Source of the DNA: Pseudomonadota bacterium
GTDB taxonomy: Bacteria; Pseudomonadota; Gammaproteobacteria; UBA9214
Assembly: GCA_041395565.1 (NCBI GenBank)
Contig: JAWLAI010000007.1
Location: 248,001 to 312,000 of the forward strand
Direction: 5' to 3'
Length of the DNA: 64,000 nucleotides
Under the pieces are notes generated by a model that was given only the letters and a program-made list of their open reading frames with translations, did no database searches and had not been told where the DNA came from. Made by a program: the position numbers and the translations under genes. Below are positions 23,317 through 32,430 of the stretch, piece after piece (the first letter of the stretch is position 1; each line of letters begins with the position of its first letter).

Positions 23317-24496
23317 TCCACTCGTCAATCATGTCTGCCCAGTCTTGCAACATCGCCGTACGCTGCTCTCGGTACTCGGCCTTGTTATAGATGGCTCTCA
23401 CCCCCTTCTGCTCATGAGCAAGACATTTCTCGATCCAGTCCGTGTTGTAGCCGGCCTCATGCAGTAGCGTGCTGGCCGTACGGCGAAGATCATGCGGGCC
23501 GAATTTGGAGAGTGGTTCACCTTTCTTCTGGGCAGCCTGATACGTCAACGTCATGACTCGATTCAACGTTGCGGCGCTCATAGGCACGTCCGAATCGTAT
23601 CGTGACGGAAGCACGAATTCAGATCCACCCGCAAAGGTCTTGAGCGCGATGAAAATATCGAGCGCCTGACGAGACAGGTACACCAGATGCGGGTTCCTCC
23701 GTTTCATCCGTTCTTTCGGGATAGTCCAAAGTGCCTCGCTGAAATTAACCTCGGACCATGTTGCATTGGACAGCTCCGATTTTCGAACCATCGTTAGCAA
23801 TAACAGCTTTATCGCCGCTCGGTATTGGGGCGATGTCCCCACCCGATCCATGTACCGGTACATCAAGCCAATCTCGGCCGGTGTTAACGCGCGATCGCGC
23901 GGCTCGAATCGGGCGATGCTTGTCGGGCGCACCATCTCGGCAGGGTTCTCCACCTTCTGCCCGCGTTCGATTGCCCAACGATAGACCTGCAACACCACTT
24001 CGCGAGCATGCACCGCCGTTGCTGGCGCGCCTCTTTCGACGATGGCATCGGTCAATGCACGCAGATCTTCATGCGTGATTTCGGCGAGCTTCTGACTACC
24101 AAATTGCTTTTTCAATTCTCGTGTATAAACCGACTTGCGCATGTCGCGCGTCGAGTCAGCCATCTGATAGCCACGCAGCCACTTTTCAGCCCATGCACCG
24201 AACGTCTCGGCATCTTTCACGCGCGCCTTGTCACGCGCCTTTTCCCTGGCAGGTGATTTCCCGGCTGCCACCATCTTCTTCGCTTCGTTCAATCGTTCCC
24301 GCGCTTCCGAAAGCGTGATGCCACCCGTTCCATACCGGCCTATCGTCAGCGTCTCCTGACGCCCGTTGACCGAGTAGTTATATCTGAAGGAGATGGCTCC
24401 TGCCGGCGTCACCGCTGCATAGAGCCCATCGCGGTCGTTCACCTTGTAGAGCTTGTCTCCAGGCTTCAAGTTACGCAGCTTGGTATCCGTCAGCAT
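23297..24496 (-). CDS. int: P4-type tyrosine integrase
   Basis: The 399-residue integrase has the N-terminal DUF4102 arm-binding domain (KLRNLKPGDKLYKVNDRDGL), a core-binding SAM-like domain and the catalytic domain with R238 (TMVRKSEL), H335/R338 (HDLRRT), H361 (LAHEQ) and Y370 (RAIYNKAEY). All are intact. The gene starts about 300 bp from the guaA 3' end and points into the island, the normal layout for an element integrated there. Seven ATACCAT heptamers lie upstream and may be arm sites or operators. Confidence 0.93.
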   Translation of the reverse strand: MLTDTKLRNLKPGDKLYKVNDRDGLYAAVTPAGAISFRYNYSVNGRQETLTIGRYGTGGITLSEARERLNEAKKMVAAGKSPAREKARDKARVKDAETFGAWAEKWLRGYQMADSTRDMRKSVYTRELKKQFGSQKLAEITHEDLRALTDAIVERGAPATAVHAREVVLQVYRWAIERGQKVENPAEMVRPTSIARFEPRDRALTPAEIGLMYRYMDRVGTSPQYRAAIKLLLLTMVRKSELSNATWSEVNFSEALWTIPKERMKRRNPHLVYLSRQALDIFIALKTFAGGSEFVLPSRYDSDVPMSAATLNRVMTLTYQAAQKKGEPLSKFGPHDLRRTASTLLHEAGYNTDWIEKCLAHEQKGVRAIYNKAEYREQRTAMLQDWADMIDEWTNGQRR

Positions 24497-24513
24497 GACA
24501 ATGTCCTCCCTTG

Positions 24514-24673
24514 GGTATAAATACCATGATTCGGTACAGCGTGTTTTTCGATTAAAAACACTTTAATATCAATATGATGTAAATTTTCGATACCATGAAC
24601 TTCCAGAAAAACATGGTATGGTATTTTGTCGCGATCATGGTATGAGATATGACGATACCATCAAACATACCAT
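24514..24673. promoter_or_regulatory. Cluster of ATACCAT repeats between int and guaA
   Basis: Seven ATACCAT heptamers in either orientation (24521, 24590, 24613, 24618, 24637, 24655, 24667) occur within 160 bp, plus a GGTAT forming the palindrome GGTATAAATACC (24514-24525). The region is AT-rich compared with its surroundings and covers the int promoter. Tyrosine integrase arm sites and excisionase sites form such arrays beside att; the protein bound here is unknown. Confidence 0.65.
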
Positions 24674-24729
24674 TAAAAAAGGCTGCTTGAGCGTGCTCGC
24701 CAGTGCCGGCAAGTGCCAGACACAAACAC

Positions 24730-24755
24730 AAAAAAGCCCGCTATTACGCGGGCTT
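24730..24755 (-). terminator. Intrinsic terminator downstream of guaA
   Basis: On the minus strand AAGCCCGC-GTAATA-GCGGGCTT is followed by a T-tract (six A on the plus strand, 24730-24735). It stops transcription from guaA before the integrase promoter region. It lies on the island side of the guaA stop, 48 bp away. Confidence 0.85.
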
Positions 24756-24795
24756 AGGTGTGTTTTGATGCCTTCAGGTGCCAGTGGGTGCTGGA

Positions 24796-24840
24796 CGCCG
24801 GATCATTCCCACTCGATGGTCGCAGGCGGCTTGCCGGAGA
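24796..24840. other. Candidate attachment-site region at guaA 3' end
   Basis: The end of guaA (…TIEWE, stop at 24803) is a known target of P4-like island integrases, and the integrase here starts 306 bp away. The core repeat should lie in or just after the last codons, but no second copy of this sequence is found elsewhere in the window, so core borders cannot be set. Stated as inference. Confidence 0.45.
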
Positions 24841-26383
24841 TATCGTAGGCGACGCGCGAGATATGCGGCACCTCGTTGATGATGCGGCGCGAGACGGTAT
24901 CGAGAAACTCGTATGGCAGGTGCGCCCAGCGCGCGGTCATGAAGTCGATGGTCTCCACGGCGCGCAACGCCACCACCCAGGAGTAGCGCCGCCCGTCGCC
25001 GGTCACGCCGACCGAGCGCACCGGCAAGAACACCGTGAAGGCCTGACTGACCGCGTCATAGAGCTGGTGCCGGCGCAGTTCCTCGATGAAGATGTGATCG
25101 GCCAGGCGCAGGCAGTCGGCGTATTCCTTCTTCACCTCGCCCAGGATGCGCACGCCCAGCCCCGGCCCCGGGAACGGATGGCGGTAGACCATGTCGTAGG
25201 GCAGGCCGAGCTCGATACCGAGCTTGCGCACCTCGTCCTTGAACAGCTCGCGCAGCGGCTCGAGCAGTTTCAGTTTCATGTCCTCCGGCAGACCGCCGAC
25301 GTTGTGGTGCGACTTGATCAGGTGCGCCTTGCCGGTCTTGGCGCCGGCGGATTCGATCACGTCGGGATAGATCGTGCCCTGCGCCAGCCACTGGGTGTCG
25401 GCACTGAGCCGCGCGGCCTCCTCCTCGAAGACCTCGATGAACAGGTTGCCGATGATCTTGCGCTTGCGCTCCGGATCGCTCACGCCGTCGAGCGCGGCGA
25501 GAAAACGCGCCTCGGCGTCGACGCGGATCACGCGCACGCCCATGTGTTCGGCGAAGGTCGCCATCACCTGGTCACCCTCGCGGTAGCGCAGCAGGCCATT
25601 GTCGACGAACACGCACACCAGCTGGTCGCCGATCGCCTTGTGCAGCAGCGCCGCAACCACCGAGGAATCCACGCCGCCCGACAGGCCCAGCAGCACCCGC
25701 TCGCCGCCGACCCGCGCACGGATGTCGCGGATGCTGCTCTCGACGATGTGGTCCGGGGTCCACAGGGCGTCGCAGGCGCAGATATCGATGACGAAGCGCT
25801 GCAGGATGCGCCCGCCCTGGCGGGTGTGGGTCACCTCGGGATGGAACTGGATGCCATAGTAGCCGCGCTCGTCGTCGGCCATGCCGGCGATCGGCGCGCT
25901 GTCGGTCTCGGCGATCACCCGGAACCCGTCCGGCAGCGCGATCACGCGGTCACCGTGACTCATCCACACGTCGAGCAGACCGTAGCCGGCCTCCGACATG
26001 TGATCCTCGATGTCGGTCAGCAGGCGCGAGTGACCGCGTGCGCGCACCTGGGCATAGCCGTACTCGTGGTGGTCGGCATTTTCCACGCGTCCGCCGAGTT
26101 GCGCCGCCATGGTCTGCATGCCGTAACAGATACCGAGCACCGGCAGGCCGGACTCGAACACCACGGCCGGCGCACGCGGCGAGGTCGCTGCCGTGACCGT
26201 CTCGGGTCCGCCGGAAAGAATGATGCCGCGCGCCCCGAATTCAGCGATCTGCCCGACCTCGGCATCCCAGGGGAAGATCTCGCAGTACACCCCCAGCTCG
26301 CGCACGCGGCGCGCGATCAGCTGGGTGTACTGGGAACCGAAATCCAGGATCAGGATGCGATGGGCATGGATGTTATCGGTCAT
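24803..26383 (-). CDS. guaA: GMP synthase (glutamine-hydrolysing)
   Basis: The 526-residue enzyme converts XMP to GMP. The class I glutamine amidotransferase domain has C86 in LGICYGMQ and the His/Glu pair in FHPEVTH; the ATP-pyrophosphatase domain has the P-loop LSGGVDSS; the C-terminal dimerisation domain ends in PATIEWE. Length is normal and the end is intact, so island insertion has preserved the gene. guaB lies upstream on the same strand, separated by 263 bp containing a REP-like repeat. Confidence 0.97.
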   Translation of the reverse strand: MTDNIHAHRILILDFGSQYTQLIARRVRELGVYCEIFPWDAEVGQIAEFGARGIILSGGPETVTAATSPRAPAVVFESGLPVLGICYGMQTMAAQLGGRVENADHHEYGYAQVRARGHSRLLTDIEDHMSEAGYGLLDVWMSHGDRVIALPDGFRVIAETDSAPIAGMADDERGYYGIQFHPEVTHTRQGGRILQRFVIDICACDALWTPDHIVESSIRDIRARVGGERVLLGLSGGVDSSVVAALLHKAIGDQLVCVFVDNGLLRYREGDQVMATFAEHMGVRVIRVDAEARFLAALDGVSDPERKRKIIGNLFIEVFEEEAARLSADTQWLAQGTIYPDVIESAGAKTGKAHLIKSHHNVGGLPEDMKLKLLEPLRELFKDEVRKLGIELGLPYDMVYRHPFPGPGLGVRILGEVKKEYADCLRLADHIFIEELRRHQLYDAVSQAFTVFLPVRSVGVTGDGRRYSWVVALRAVETIDFMTARWAHLPYEFLDTVSRRIINEVPHISRVAYDISGKPPATIEWE

Positions 26384-26500
26384 CAGGCAATTCCGGTAGC
26401 GAGGGTGTCAGCACCTGCTTCCACCTGCGAAGCGCGCGCCGTGGAAAACAAACGGGAAATGGGTACGACCTGAATGGTACTTCCACAGGCCGATGATCCT

Positions 26501-26587
26501 GTCATTCCGGACGCAGCGCAGTGTAGATCCGGAATCCAGTTCGACCGGTTCCCGCACATTCTGGATTCCCGCCTGCGCGGGAATGAC
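26501..26587. repeat. REP-like palindromic repeat between guaB and guaA
   Basis: The element opens with GTCATTCC and closes with GGAATGAC, contains the internal pair GGAATCCAG/CTGGATTCC and the arm CCCGCCTGCGCGGG. The same family occurs at 42240-42308. Such extragenic palindromes are common in proteobacterial genomes and may affect mRNA stability between guaB and guaA. Confidence 0.7.
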
Positions 26588-26646
26588 GGCACACAAAGCA
26601 AATAATTCTTACGCAAGCGCCATCCGGCAATGTACCTGTTGGGACA

Positions 26647-28107
26647 TCAGGTATCGAGCCGGTAGTTGGGCGCTTCCTTGGTGATGGTCACGTCGTGGAC
26701 GTGGCTCTCGCGCATGCCGGCATTGGTCACGCGGATGAATTCCGGCCGTGTGCGCATTTCATCGATACTGGCGCATCCCGTGTAGCCCATGCTGGAACGC
26801 AGGCCGCCCATGAGCTGGTTCAGGATGCCGATCATCGAGCCCTTGTACGGGACGCGGCCCTCGATACCCTCGGGCACCAGCTTGTCCGGTTCGCCGCCCT
26901 CCTGGAAATAGCGGTCGCTGGAACCTTCCTTCATGGCGCCCAGTGAACCCATGCCGCGATAGGCCTTGTAGGAGCGGCCCTGGTAGAGCTCGACCTCGCC
27001 CGGCGCCTCCTCGGTACCGGCCAGCATGCTGCCGATCATCACCGACCACGCGCCGGCAGCCAGTGCCTTGGCGATATCGCCGGAATAGCGGATGCCGCCG
27101 TCCGCGATCAGCGGAATGCCGTCCCGGCGCAGTTCCTCGGCGACGTTGGCGACCGCGGATATCTGCGGCACGCCGATGCCGGAAACGATACGAGTGGTAC
27201 AGATCGAGCCGGGACCGATGCCGACCTTGACCGCGTCCGCGCCCGCCTCGACCAGCGCGCGCGCCGCCGCCGCGGTGGCGATGTTGCCGCCGATCACCTG
27301 CAGGTCGGGATAGTGCTGCTTCACCCAGCGCACGCGGTTGAGCACGCCCTGGGAATGGCCGTGCGCGGTATCGACCACCACCACGTCGACCTCGGCCGCC
27401 GCCAGCGCCTCGATACGGGCCTCGCTGTCGCCGCCGGTGCCGACCGCCGCGCCGACCCGCAGGCGGCCATACTCGTCCTTGCAGGCGCTGGGGAAGTCCG
27501 TGGATTTCTGTATGTCCTTGACCGTGATCATGCCGCGCAGCTTGAAATCGTCGTTGATGACCAGCACGCGCTCGATGCGGTGCTTGTGCAGCAGCGCGAT
27601 CACCTCATCCTTGGAGGCACCCTCGTGCACGGTCACCAACCGGTCCTTCGGCGTCATCACGCTGGAGACCGGATTGTCGAGGTTGGTCTCGAAGCGGCGG
27701 TCACGGCTGGTGACGATGCCGACCAAGTCGTCGCCGTCGACCACCGGCACGCCGGAGATGTTGTTGGCGCGGGTCAGCGCGATCACGTCGCGGATGCTGG
27801 TACTCGGCGCGACCGTGATCGGGTCCTTGATGACCCCGCTCTCGAACTTCTTGACCCTGCGCACCTCAGCCGCCTGACCTTCGATGGGCAGGTTCTTGTG
27901 GATGATGCCGATGCCGCCTTCCTGCGCGAGGGTGATGGCGAGGCGCGACTCGGTGACGGTATCCATGGCCGCCGAGAGCAGCGGGATCTGCAGGCGGATA
28001 TCGCGGGTCAGCTGGCTGTGCAGACTGACGTCGCGCGGCAGTACGTTCGAATGTGCGGGCAGCAGCAGGACGTCATCGAAGGTAAGGGCTTCCTGCACAA
28101 TGCGCAT
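26647..28107 (-). CDS. guaB: IMP dehydrogenase
   Basis: The 486-residue enzyme oxidises IMP to XMP with NAD+. The barrel contains the active-site loop GIGPGSICTTRIVSG with C303, and a CBS pair is inserted near residues 95-205. The flap region RYFQEGGEPDKLVPEGIEG is present. It is divergent from xseA with 119 bp between the starts and is followed by guaA. Confidence 0.97.
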   Translation of the reverse strand: MRIVQEALTFDDVLLLPAHSNVLPRDVSLHSQLTRDIRLQIPLLSAAMDTVTESRLAITLAQEGGIGIIHKNLPIEGQAAEVRRVKKFESGVIKDPITVAPSTSIRDVIALTRANNISGVPVVDGDDLVGIVTSRDRRFETNLDNPVSSVMTPKDRLVTVHEGASKDEVIALLHKHRIERVLVINDDFKLRGMITVKDIQKSTDFPSACKDEYGRLRVGAAVGTGGDSEARIEALAAAEVDVVVVDTAHGHSQGVLNRVRWVKQHYPDLQVIGGNIATAAAARALVEAGADAVKVGIGPGSICTTRIVSGIGVPQISAVANVAEELRRDGIPLIADGGIRYSGDIAKALAAGAWSVMIGSMLAGTEEAPGEVELYQGRSYKAYRGMGSLGAMKEGSSDRYFQEGGEPDKLVPEGIEGRVPYKGSMIGILNQLMGGLRSSMGYTGCASIDEMRTRPEFIRVTNAGMRESHVHDVTITKEAPNYRLDT

Positions 28108-28226
28108 GGGTATTCGGTTCCCGCCGGTGACTGGTGGCCGCCCATTATAGGGACTGGAACGACGCCGGTAAACCGCGCCCCGACGGGATCCGCAGACAGC
28201 CCCGGATTCGGGTATGCTCTGCGATC

Positions 28227-29600
28227 ATGCCCGCGCTGACGACTCCGACGGACTCTCCGCCCCCGGCACGCGACGTGTTCACCGTCGCGCGCCTGAACCT
28301 GGCGGCACGCACCCTGCTGGAACAGGGTTTCCCGCGCATCTGGATCGAGGGCGAGCTGTCCAACGTCTCCCGACCCGCCTCGGGGCACCTGTATTTCACC
28401 CTCAAGGACAGCCAGGCCCAAGTGCGCGGCGCCATGTTCCGCAACCGCAACCAGCTGCTGCGCTTCCGCCCGGAGGAAGGCATGCAGGTACTGGTACGGG
28501 CGAAGGTCAGCCTGTATGAACCCCGCGGCGACTACCAGCTGATCGCCGAGACGATGGAAGCGGCCGGCGACGGCGCGCTGCGGGCCGCCTTCGACGCGCT
28601 CAAGCACCGGCTCGAGCGCGAGGGCCTGTTCGACGCCGCACACAAGCAGCCGCTGCCGGCGCTGCCCGCCCGCATCGGCGTGATCACCTCGCCCACCGGC
28701 GCGGCATTGCGCGACGTGCTGAGCGTGCTGCGCCGGCGCTTTCCGGCCATTCCGGTCCTGGTGTACCCGGTTCCCGTCCAGGGCCGCGAGGCCGGGCGCG
28801 AGATCGCCGCCATGCTGGCCAGCGCAGACCGCCGCAACGACTGTGACGTCCTCATACTGACCCGTGGCGGCGGCTCGCTCGAGGACCTGTGGGCCTTCAA
28901 CGAGGAGGTCGTCGCCCGCGCCATCCATGCCTGTCACATCCCGGTCATCAGCGCCGTGGGACACGAAATCGACTTCACCATCGCCGACTTCGCGGCCGAC
29001 CGACGCGCCCCGACGCCCTCGGCGGCGGCCGAACTGGTCAGTCCCGACCAGGCGGAGTGGCTGGCACGGGCGGACGCCCTGCAGGCCCGCGCGGTCAGGC
29101 GCATGCAGGGCCAGCTCGAAGCCCGCCGCCGCCAGCTCGGCTGGCTCGAACAGCGCCTGGCCCTGCGCCATCCAGGCCAGATACTGCGCCGCCATGCCCA
29201 GCGCCTGGACGAGCTGGAGAGCCGCTCCCGCCTCACTATCCGCTCTTATTTCAGCAGATTGGATTCTTATGTTCATAAGTTGCATGCAGTTCTGCAACAA
29301 CAGACCCCGCGCCACCGCATCCACCGCACCGAAGCGCTGCGCCAGGCCCTGGCCGCCCGTCTGCAGGTCGCCATCGACGCCGTGCTCGCGCACCGGCAGC
29401 GCCGCCTGGCACTGGCCTGCAAGGCACTCGACACCGTCAGCCCGCTGGCCACGCTGGAGCGCGGCTATGCCATCGTCCGCCGCGCCGGCGCACGAGAGAT
29501 CCTGCGCCGGGCCGCTGCTGTCCGGCCGGGCGAGCGGGTGACCGCGCGCCTCGCGCACGGCAGCCTGCAATGCACGGTCGACGCCGTCGAACCGGACTAG
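28227..29600 (+). CDS. xseA: Exodeoxyribonuclease VII large subunit
   Basis: Starting at 28227 (MPALTTPTDSPPPARDVFTV) the protein has 457 residues. It has an N-terminal OB-fold (IWIEGELSNVSRPASGHLYF), the central domain with RIGVITSPTGAALRDVL and GGGSLEDLWAFNEE, and a coiled-coil C-terminal region that binds several XseB subunits. Exo VII degrades single-stranded DNA. The upstream in-frame extension would overlap the guaB promoter and lacks family similarity. Confidence 0.95.
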   Translation: MPALTTPTDSPPPARDVFTVARLNLAARTLLEQGFPRIWIEGELSNVSRPASGHLYFTLKDSQAQVRGAMFRNRNQLLRFRPEEGMQVLVRAKVSLYEPRGDYQLIAETMEAAGDGALRAAFDALKHRLEREGLFDAAHKQPLPALPARIGVITSPTGAALRDVLSVLRRRFPAIPVLVYPVPVQGREAGREIAAMLASADRRNDCDVLILTRGGGSLEDLWAFNEEVVARAIHACHIPVISAVGHEIDFTIADFAADRRAPTPSAAAELVSPDQAEWLARADALQARAVRRMQGQLEARRRQLGWLEQRLALRHPGQILRRHAQRLDELESRSRLTIRSYFSRLDSYVHKLHAVLQQQTPRHRIHRTEALRQALAARLQVAIDAVLAHRQRRLALACKALDTVSPLATLERGYAIVRRAGAREILRRAAAVRPGERVTARLAHGSLQCTVDAVEPD

Positions 29601-29671
29601 CGCCGTCTTGGCGCGGCGGGAACCGCGCGTTAGAGTCAATCGCAGCACCGTCACGGGAGGAACCGACCCAC

Positions 29672-30526
29672 ATGCCCAGCCGCCGCCTCGCAGCCCTGTT
29701 CGCCGCCCTCGCCTGCCACAGCCTGGCCCACGCCCTGCCGTCGGATACCACGCCCGTGCCCGGCGGCATCGCCGTCCTGCGCCTGCCCGCGGATGCGGAT
29801 GCCGGCACGCTGCGCTACAACGGCCGCAAGGTGCTGGTGACCCGGCTCGAGGGCGCCGACCATGCCGTGATCGGGCTGGCGCTGGGAACCAAGCCCGGAC
29901 GCTACCAGCTGCAGGGCAAGACCACGCAGGGCCAGGCATTCAAACTCGCCTTCGAGGTCGCGGCCAAGCAATACGAGGAACAGCGCATCACCATCAAGGA
30001 CAAGCGCAAGGTGAACCCGGAACCACGCGACCTGGAACGCATCGGGCGCGAGAAGAAACAGATCGATGCGGCGCTGGAGCACTGGTCCGACCGCGACGGG
30101 GTCGTGGTCGACTTCCACCCCCCGGTCGCGGGCCCGACCAGCAGCCCGTTCGGGCTGCGCCGCTATTTCAACGACCAGCCACGCAGCCCGCACAGCGGCC
30201 TGGACATCGCCGCCGCCGAGGGCACGCCGATCCATGCCCCGGCCCCGGGCACCGTCATAGAGACCGGCGATTTCTTCTTCAACGGCAAGACGGTGCTGAT
30301 CGACCACGGCCAGGGCCTGGTTACCATGTACTGCCACATGAGCAGCATCGACGTGACACCCGGCACCACGCTCGCGACCGGCGCGGTCATCGGCAAGGTC
30401 GGGATGACCGGCCGCGTCACCGGTCCGCACCTGCACTGGGGCGTCAGCCTGAACGACGCGCGGATCGACCCGACGCTGTTCCTGGCGCCGGATTACACCG
30501 CGGATCCTGCGCCGGGCGGTGAATAA
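29672..30526 (+). CDS. M23-family peptidoglycan endopeptidase
   Basis: The start at 29672 follows GGGAGGAAC and gives 284 residues with a signal peptide (AALFAALACHSLAHA). An N-terminal beta-rich domain is followed by a LytM/M23 zinc-peptidase domain with HSGLDIAA and HLHWGV metal-binding motifs, so it should be an active cell-wall hydrolase. It is 71 bp downstream of xseA, a common gammaproteobacterial neighbour. Confidence 0.9.
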   Translation: MPSRRLAALFAALACHSLAHALPSDTTPVPGGIAVLRLPADADAGTLRYNGRKVLVTRLEGADHAVIGLALGTKPGRYQLQGKTTQGQAFKLAFEVAAKQYEEQRITIKDKRKVNPEPRDLERIGREKKQIDAALEHWSDRDGVVVDFHPPVAGPTSSPFGLRRYFNDQPRSPHSGLDIAAAEGTPIHAPAPGTVIETGDFFFNGKTVLIDHGQGLVTMYCHMSSIDVTPGTTLATGAVIGKVGMTGRVTGPHLHWGVSLNDARIDPTLFLAPDYTADPAPGGE

Positions 30527-30569
30527 GGCGGTCGCAGCGGTACGCCGGCAGCGCCGCATGCGGGCACCG

Positions 30570-30587
30570 ACTTGACCGTGGTCAAGT
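30570..30587. promoter_or_regulatory. 18-bp perfect palindrome upstream of the YceI gene
   Basis: ACTTGACC-GT-GGTCAAGT is fully symmetrical and lies 63 bp before the ATG at 30651. TTGACC could also be a -35 element, but no good -10 sits at the right distance. It is a candidate operator; the regulator is unknown. Confidence 0.45.
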
Positions 30588-30650
30588 GCAACCAGCCGGC
30601 GCGGGCATAAGCTCTAGAAACATAATGCCTGTCCAGCACCGTCTCGCCGC

Positions 30651-31316
30651 ATGCAACTCACCCGCCTCATTCACCTGATCCTGACCGCGCTGCTGGCGCT
30701 GGCGGCCGGCAACGCCCGGGCTGCCGAACCCTGCACGCCCTTCGAAGGCGGGCGCGTGGACGCGAAACTGCTCGCGGAGATGCGCGCGGCCGCGCACGAG
30801 GGACGGCTGTACCGGGTCGTGCCCGGACACTCGAAGGTGGGATTCTGCGTGCGCTACTTTCCGTTCCAGGAGTTCCGCGGCGAGTTCACCAACGTCGTCG
30901 GCGGACTGACGCTGCCGCCCGATACGGAGCGTCATGGCCAGGCCCTGCTGCTGATCCACACCACCGCCATGGAATCCAGCAATCCGGATCTCGATCCACT
31001 CGTCCAGGGCCACGAATTCATGGACGTCGAGCATTATCCCGAAATCCTGTACGTAGGCCGTGCCTTCCAGTGGTACAACCCGCTGCAGGCCTACATCTAT
31101 GGCGACATCACCCTGCGCGGAATCACGCAACCCGTGGTGTTCAATATCGAGATCGACGCACCGGAGCGGGACGCGGAAGGCAATCCCGAAACCATCCATC
31201 TGCGCGGCACCAGCGAGGTCAACCGCACGCAATTCGACATGCGCACCCATCGCATCATGATCAGCGAGACCGTGCGACTGTGTCTGTCCGTGGAACTGGT
31301 ACGCTGGGAGCCCTGA
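30651..31316 (+). CDS. YceI-family periplasmic protein
   Basis: The 221-residue protein has a signal peptide (LILTALLALAAGNARAA) and a lipocalin-like YceI domain: HSKVGFCVRYFPFQEFRGEF, and the C-terminal repeat LRGTSEVNRTQFDMRTHR. YceI proteins bind isoprenoid-type lipids in the periplasm; the ligand is unknown. A perfect palindrome lies upstream. It converges on the amrS gene. Confidence 0.88.
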   Translation: MQLTRLIHLILTALLALAAGNARAAEPCTPFEGGRVDAKLLAEMRAAAHEGRLYRVVPGHSKVGFCVRYFPFQEFRGEFTNVVGGLTLPPDTERHGQALLLIHTTAMESSNPDLDPLVQGHEFMDVEHYPEILYVGRAFQWYNPLQAYIYGDITLRGITQPVVFNIEIDAPERDAEGNPETIHLRGTSEVNRTQFDMRTHRIMISETVRLCLSVELVRWEP

Positions 31317-31341
31317 GCCGCGCCGCGGCCGGCACACCGGT

Positions 31342-32430
31342 TCAGCGCGCGATCCGGACCGGGACGCGGCGCCCGCCGAAGGCGCCCTGGTAATCGCCGA
31401 AACGGCCGGCCAGCGCGGTGTTGCAGTCGGGACAACGGCCATCCGCACTCACCCGGTATTCCAGGATGTCGTACCAATCGCGCACGATCAGCGCCCGGTG
31501 ACAGCCGGGGCAGTAGGTGGTGCCGCCATCGCGGTCGTGCACGTTGCCGGTGTAGACGTAATGGAGGCCCGCCTCCAGCGCGATCCGGCGGGCGCGGGCG
31601 AGCGTCTCCGGCGGCGTGGCCGGCACGTCGCGCATGCGGAAATCGGGATGGAAGGCGGTGAAATGCAGCGGCACCTCCGGCCCCAGTTCCGCCATGATCC
31701 AGCGGCTCATGCGCCGGATCTCGTCGTCGCCGTCGTTATGGCCCGGGATCAGCAGCGTGGTGATTTCCGTCCAGACCTGTGTCTCGTGGTGCAGGTAGAC
31801 CAGGGTGTCGAGCACCGGCTGCAGGTGGGCCCCGGTCAGCCGGTAGTAGAAGTCGTCGGTGAAGGCCTTGAGGTCCACGTTGGCCGCATCCATGACGGCG
31901 AAGAATTCGCGGCGCGGCTCGGGATGGATGTAGCCCGCCGTCACCGCGACGGTCTGGAGCCCCAGCGCATGGCAGGCCCTGGCCGTGTCGATGGCGTATT
32001 CGGCGAATATCACCGGGTCGTTGTAGGTGAATGCCACGCTCCTGCTGCCCGATTGCTGCGCCGCCTGCGCAATCGCCTCCGGGCTGGCCTGGTCCATGAG
32101 CCGGTCCATGTCCCGCGACTTGCTGATATCCCAGTTCTGGCAGAACTTGCAGGCCAGGTTGCAGCCGGCGGTGCCGAACGACAGCACTGCGGAGCCCGGG
32201 TAGAAATGGTTGAGCGGCTTCTTCTCGATCGGGTCGACGCAGAATCCGGACGAGCGGCCGTAGGTCGTGAGCACCATGCGCTCGCCCTCGCGCATGCGCA
32301 CGAAGCAGGCGCCGCGCTGGCCCGCATGCAGCCTGCAGTCGCGCGGACACAGGTCGCACTGGATGCGACCGTCCGGCAGCGCGTGCCACCAGCGTGCCGG
32401 GTACAGCGCGGTTGCAGCGCTCGCCTTCAT
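31342..32430 (-). CDS. amrS: AmmeMemoRadiSam system radical SAM enzyme
   Basis: The 362-residue protein has the radical-SAM cluster CNLACKFC (C90, C94, C97) and an extra N-terminal CDLCPRDC motif as in AmrS/PflA-like activators, plus a C-terminal CPGC/CPDC zinc-type site (residues about 315-345). It forms a unit with AmrA and AmrB; ATGA overlaps at 32427-32430 and 33020-33023 show tight coupling. Substrate and product of the system are not established. Confidence 0.9.
   Translation of the reverse strand: MKASAATALYPARWWHALPDGRIQCDLCPRDCRLHAGQRGACFVRMREGERMVLTTYGRSSGFCVDPIEKKPLNHFYPGSAVLSFGTAGCNLACKFCQNWDISKSRDMDRLMDQASPEAIAQAAQQSGSRSVAFTYNDPVIFAEYAIDTARACHALGLQTVAVTAGYIHPEPRREFFAVMDAANVDLKAFTDDFYYRLTGAHLQPVLDTLVYLHHETQVWTEITTLLIPGHNDGDDEIRRMSRWIMAELGPEVPLHFTAFHPDFRMRDVPATPPETLARARRIALEAGLHYVYTGNVHDRDGGTTYCPGCHRALIVRDWYDILEYRVSADGRCPDCNTALAGRFGDYQGAFGGRRVPVRIAR

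Noticed and set aside
24758..26473. 571-codon open frame antisense to guaA
   Set aside because: It mirrors the high-GC codon structure of guaA, has no domain-like sequence, and runs across its whole length opposite a certain gene.
28008..29939. 643-codon open frame antisense to xseA
   Set aside because: Overlaps guaB, xseA and the M23 gene on the other strand and lacks family-like sequence.
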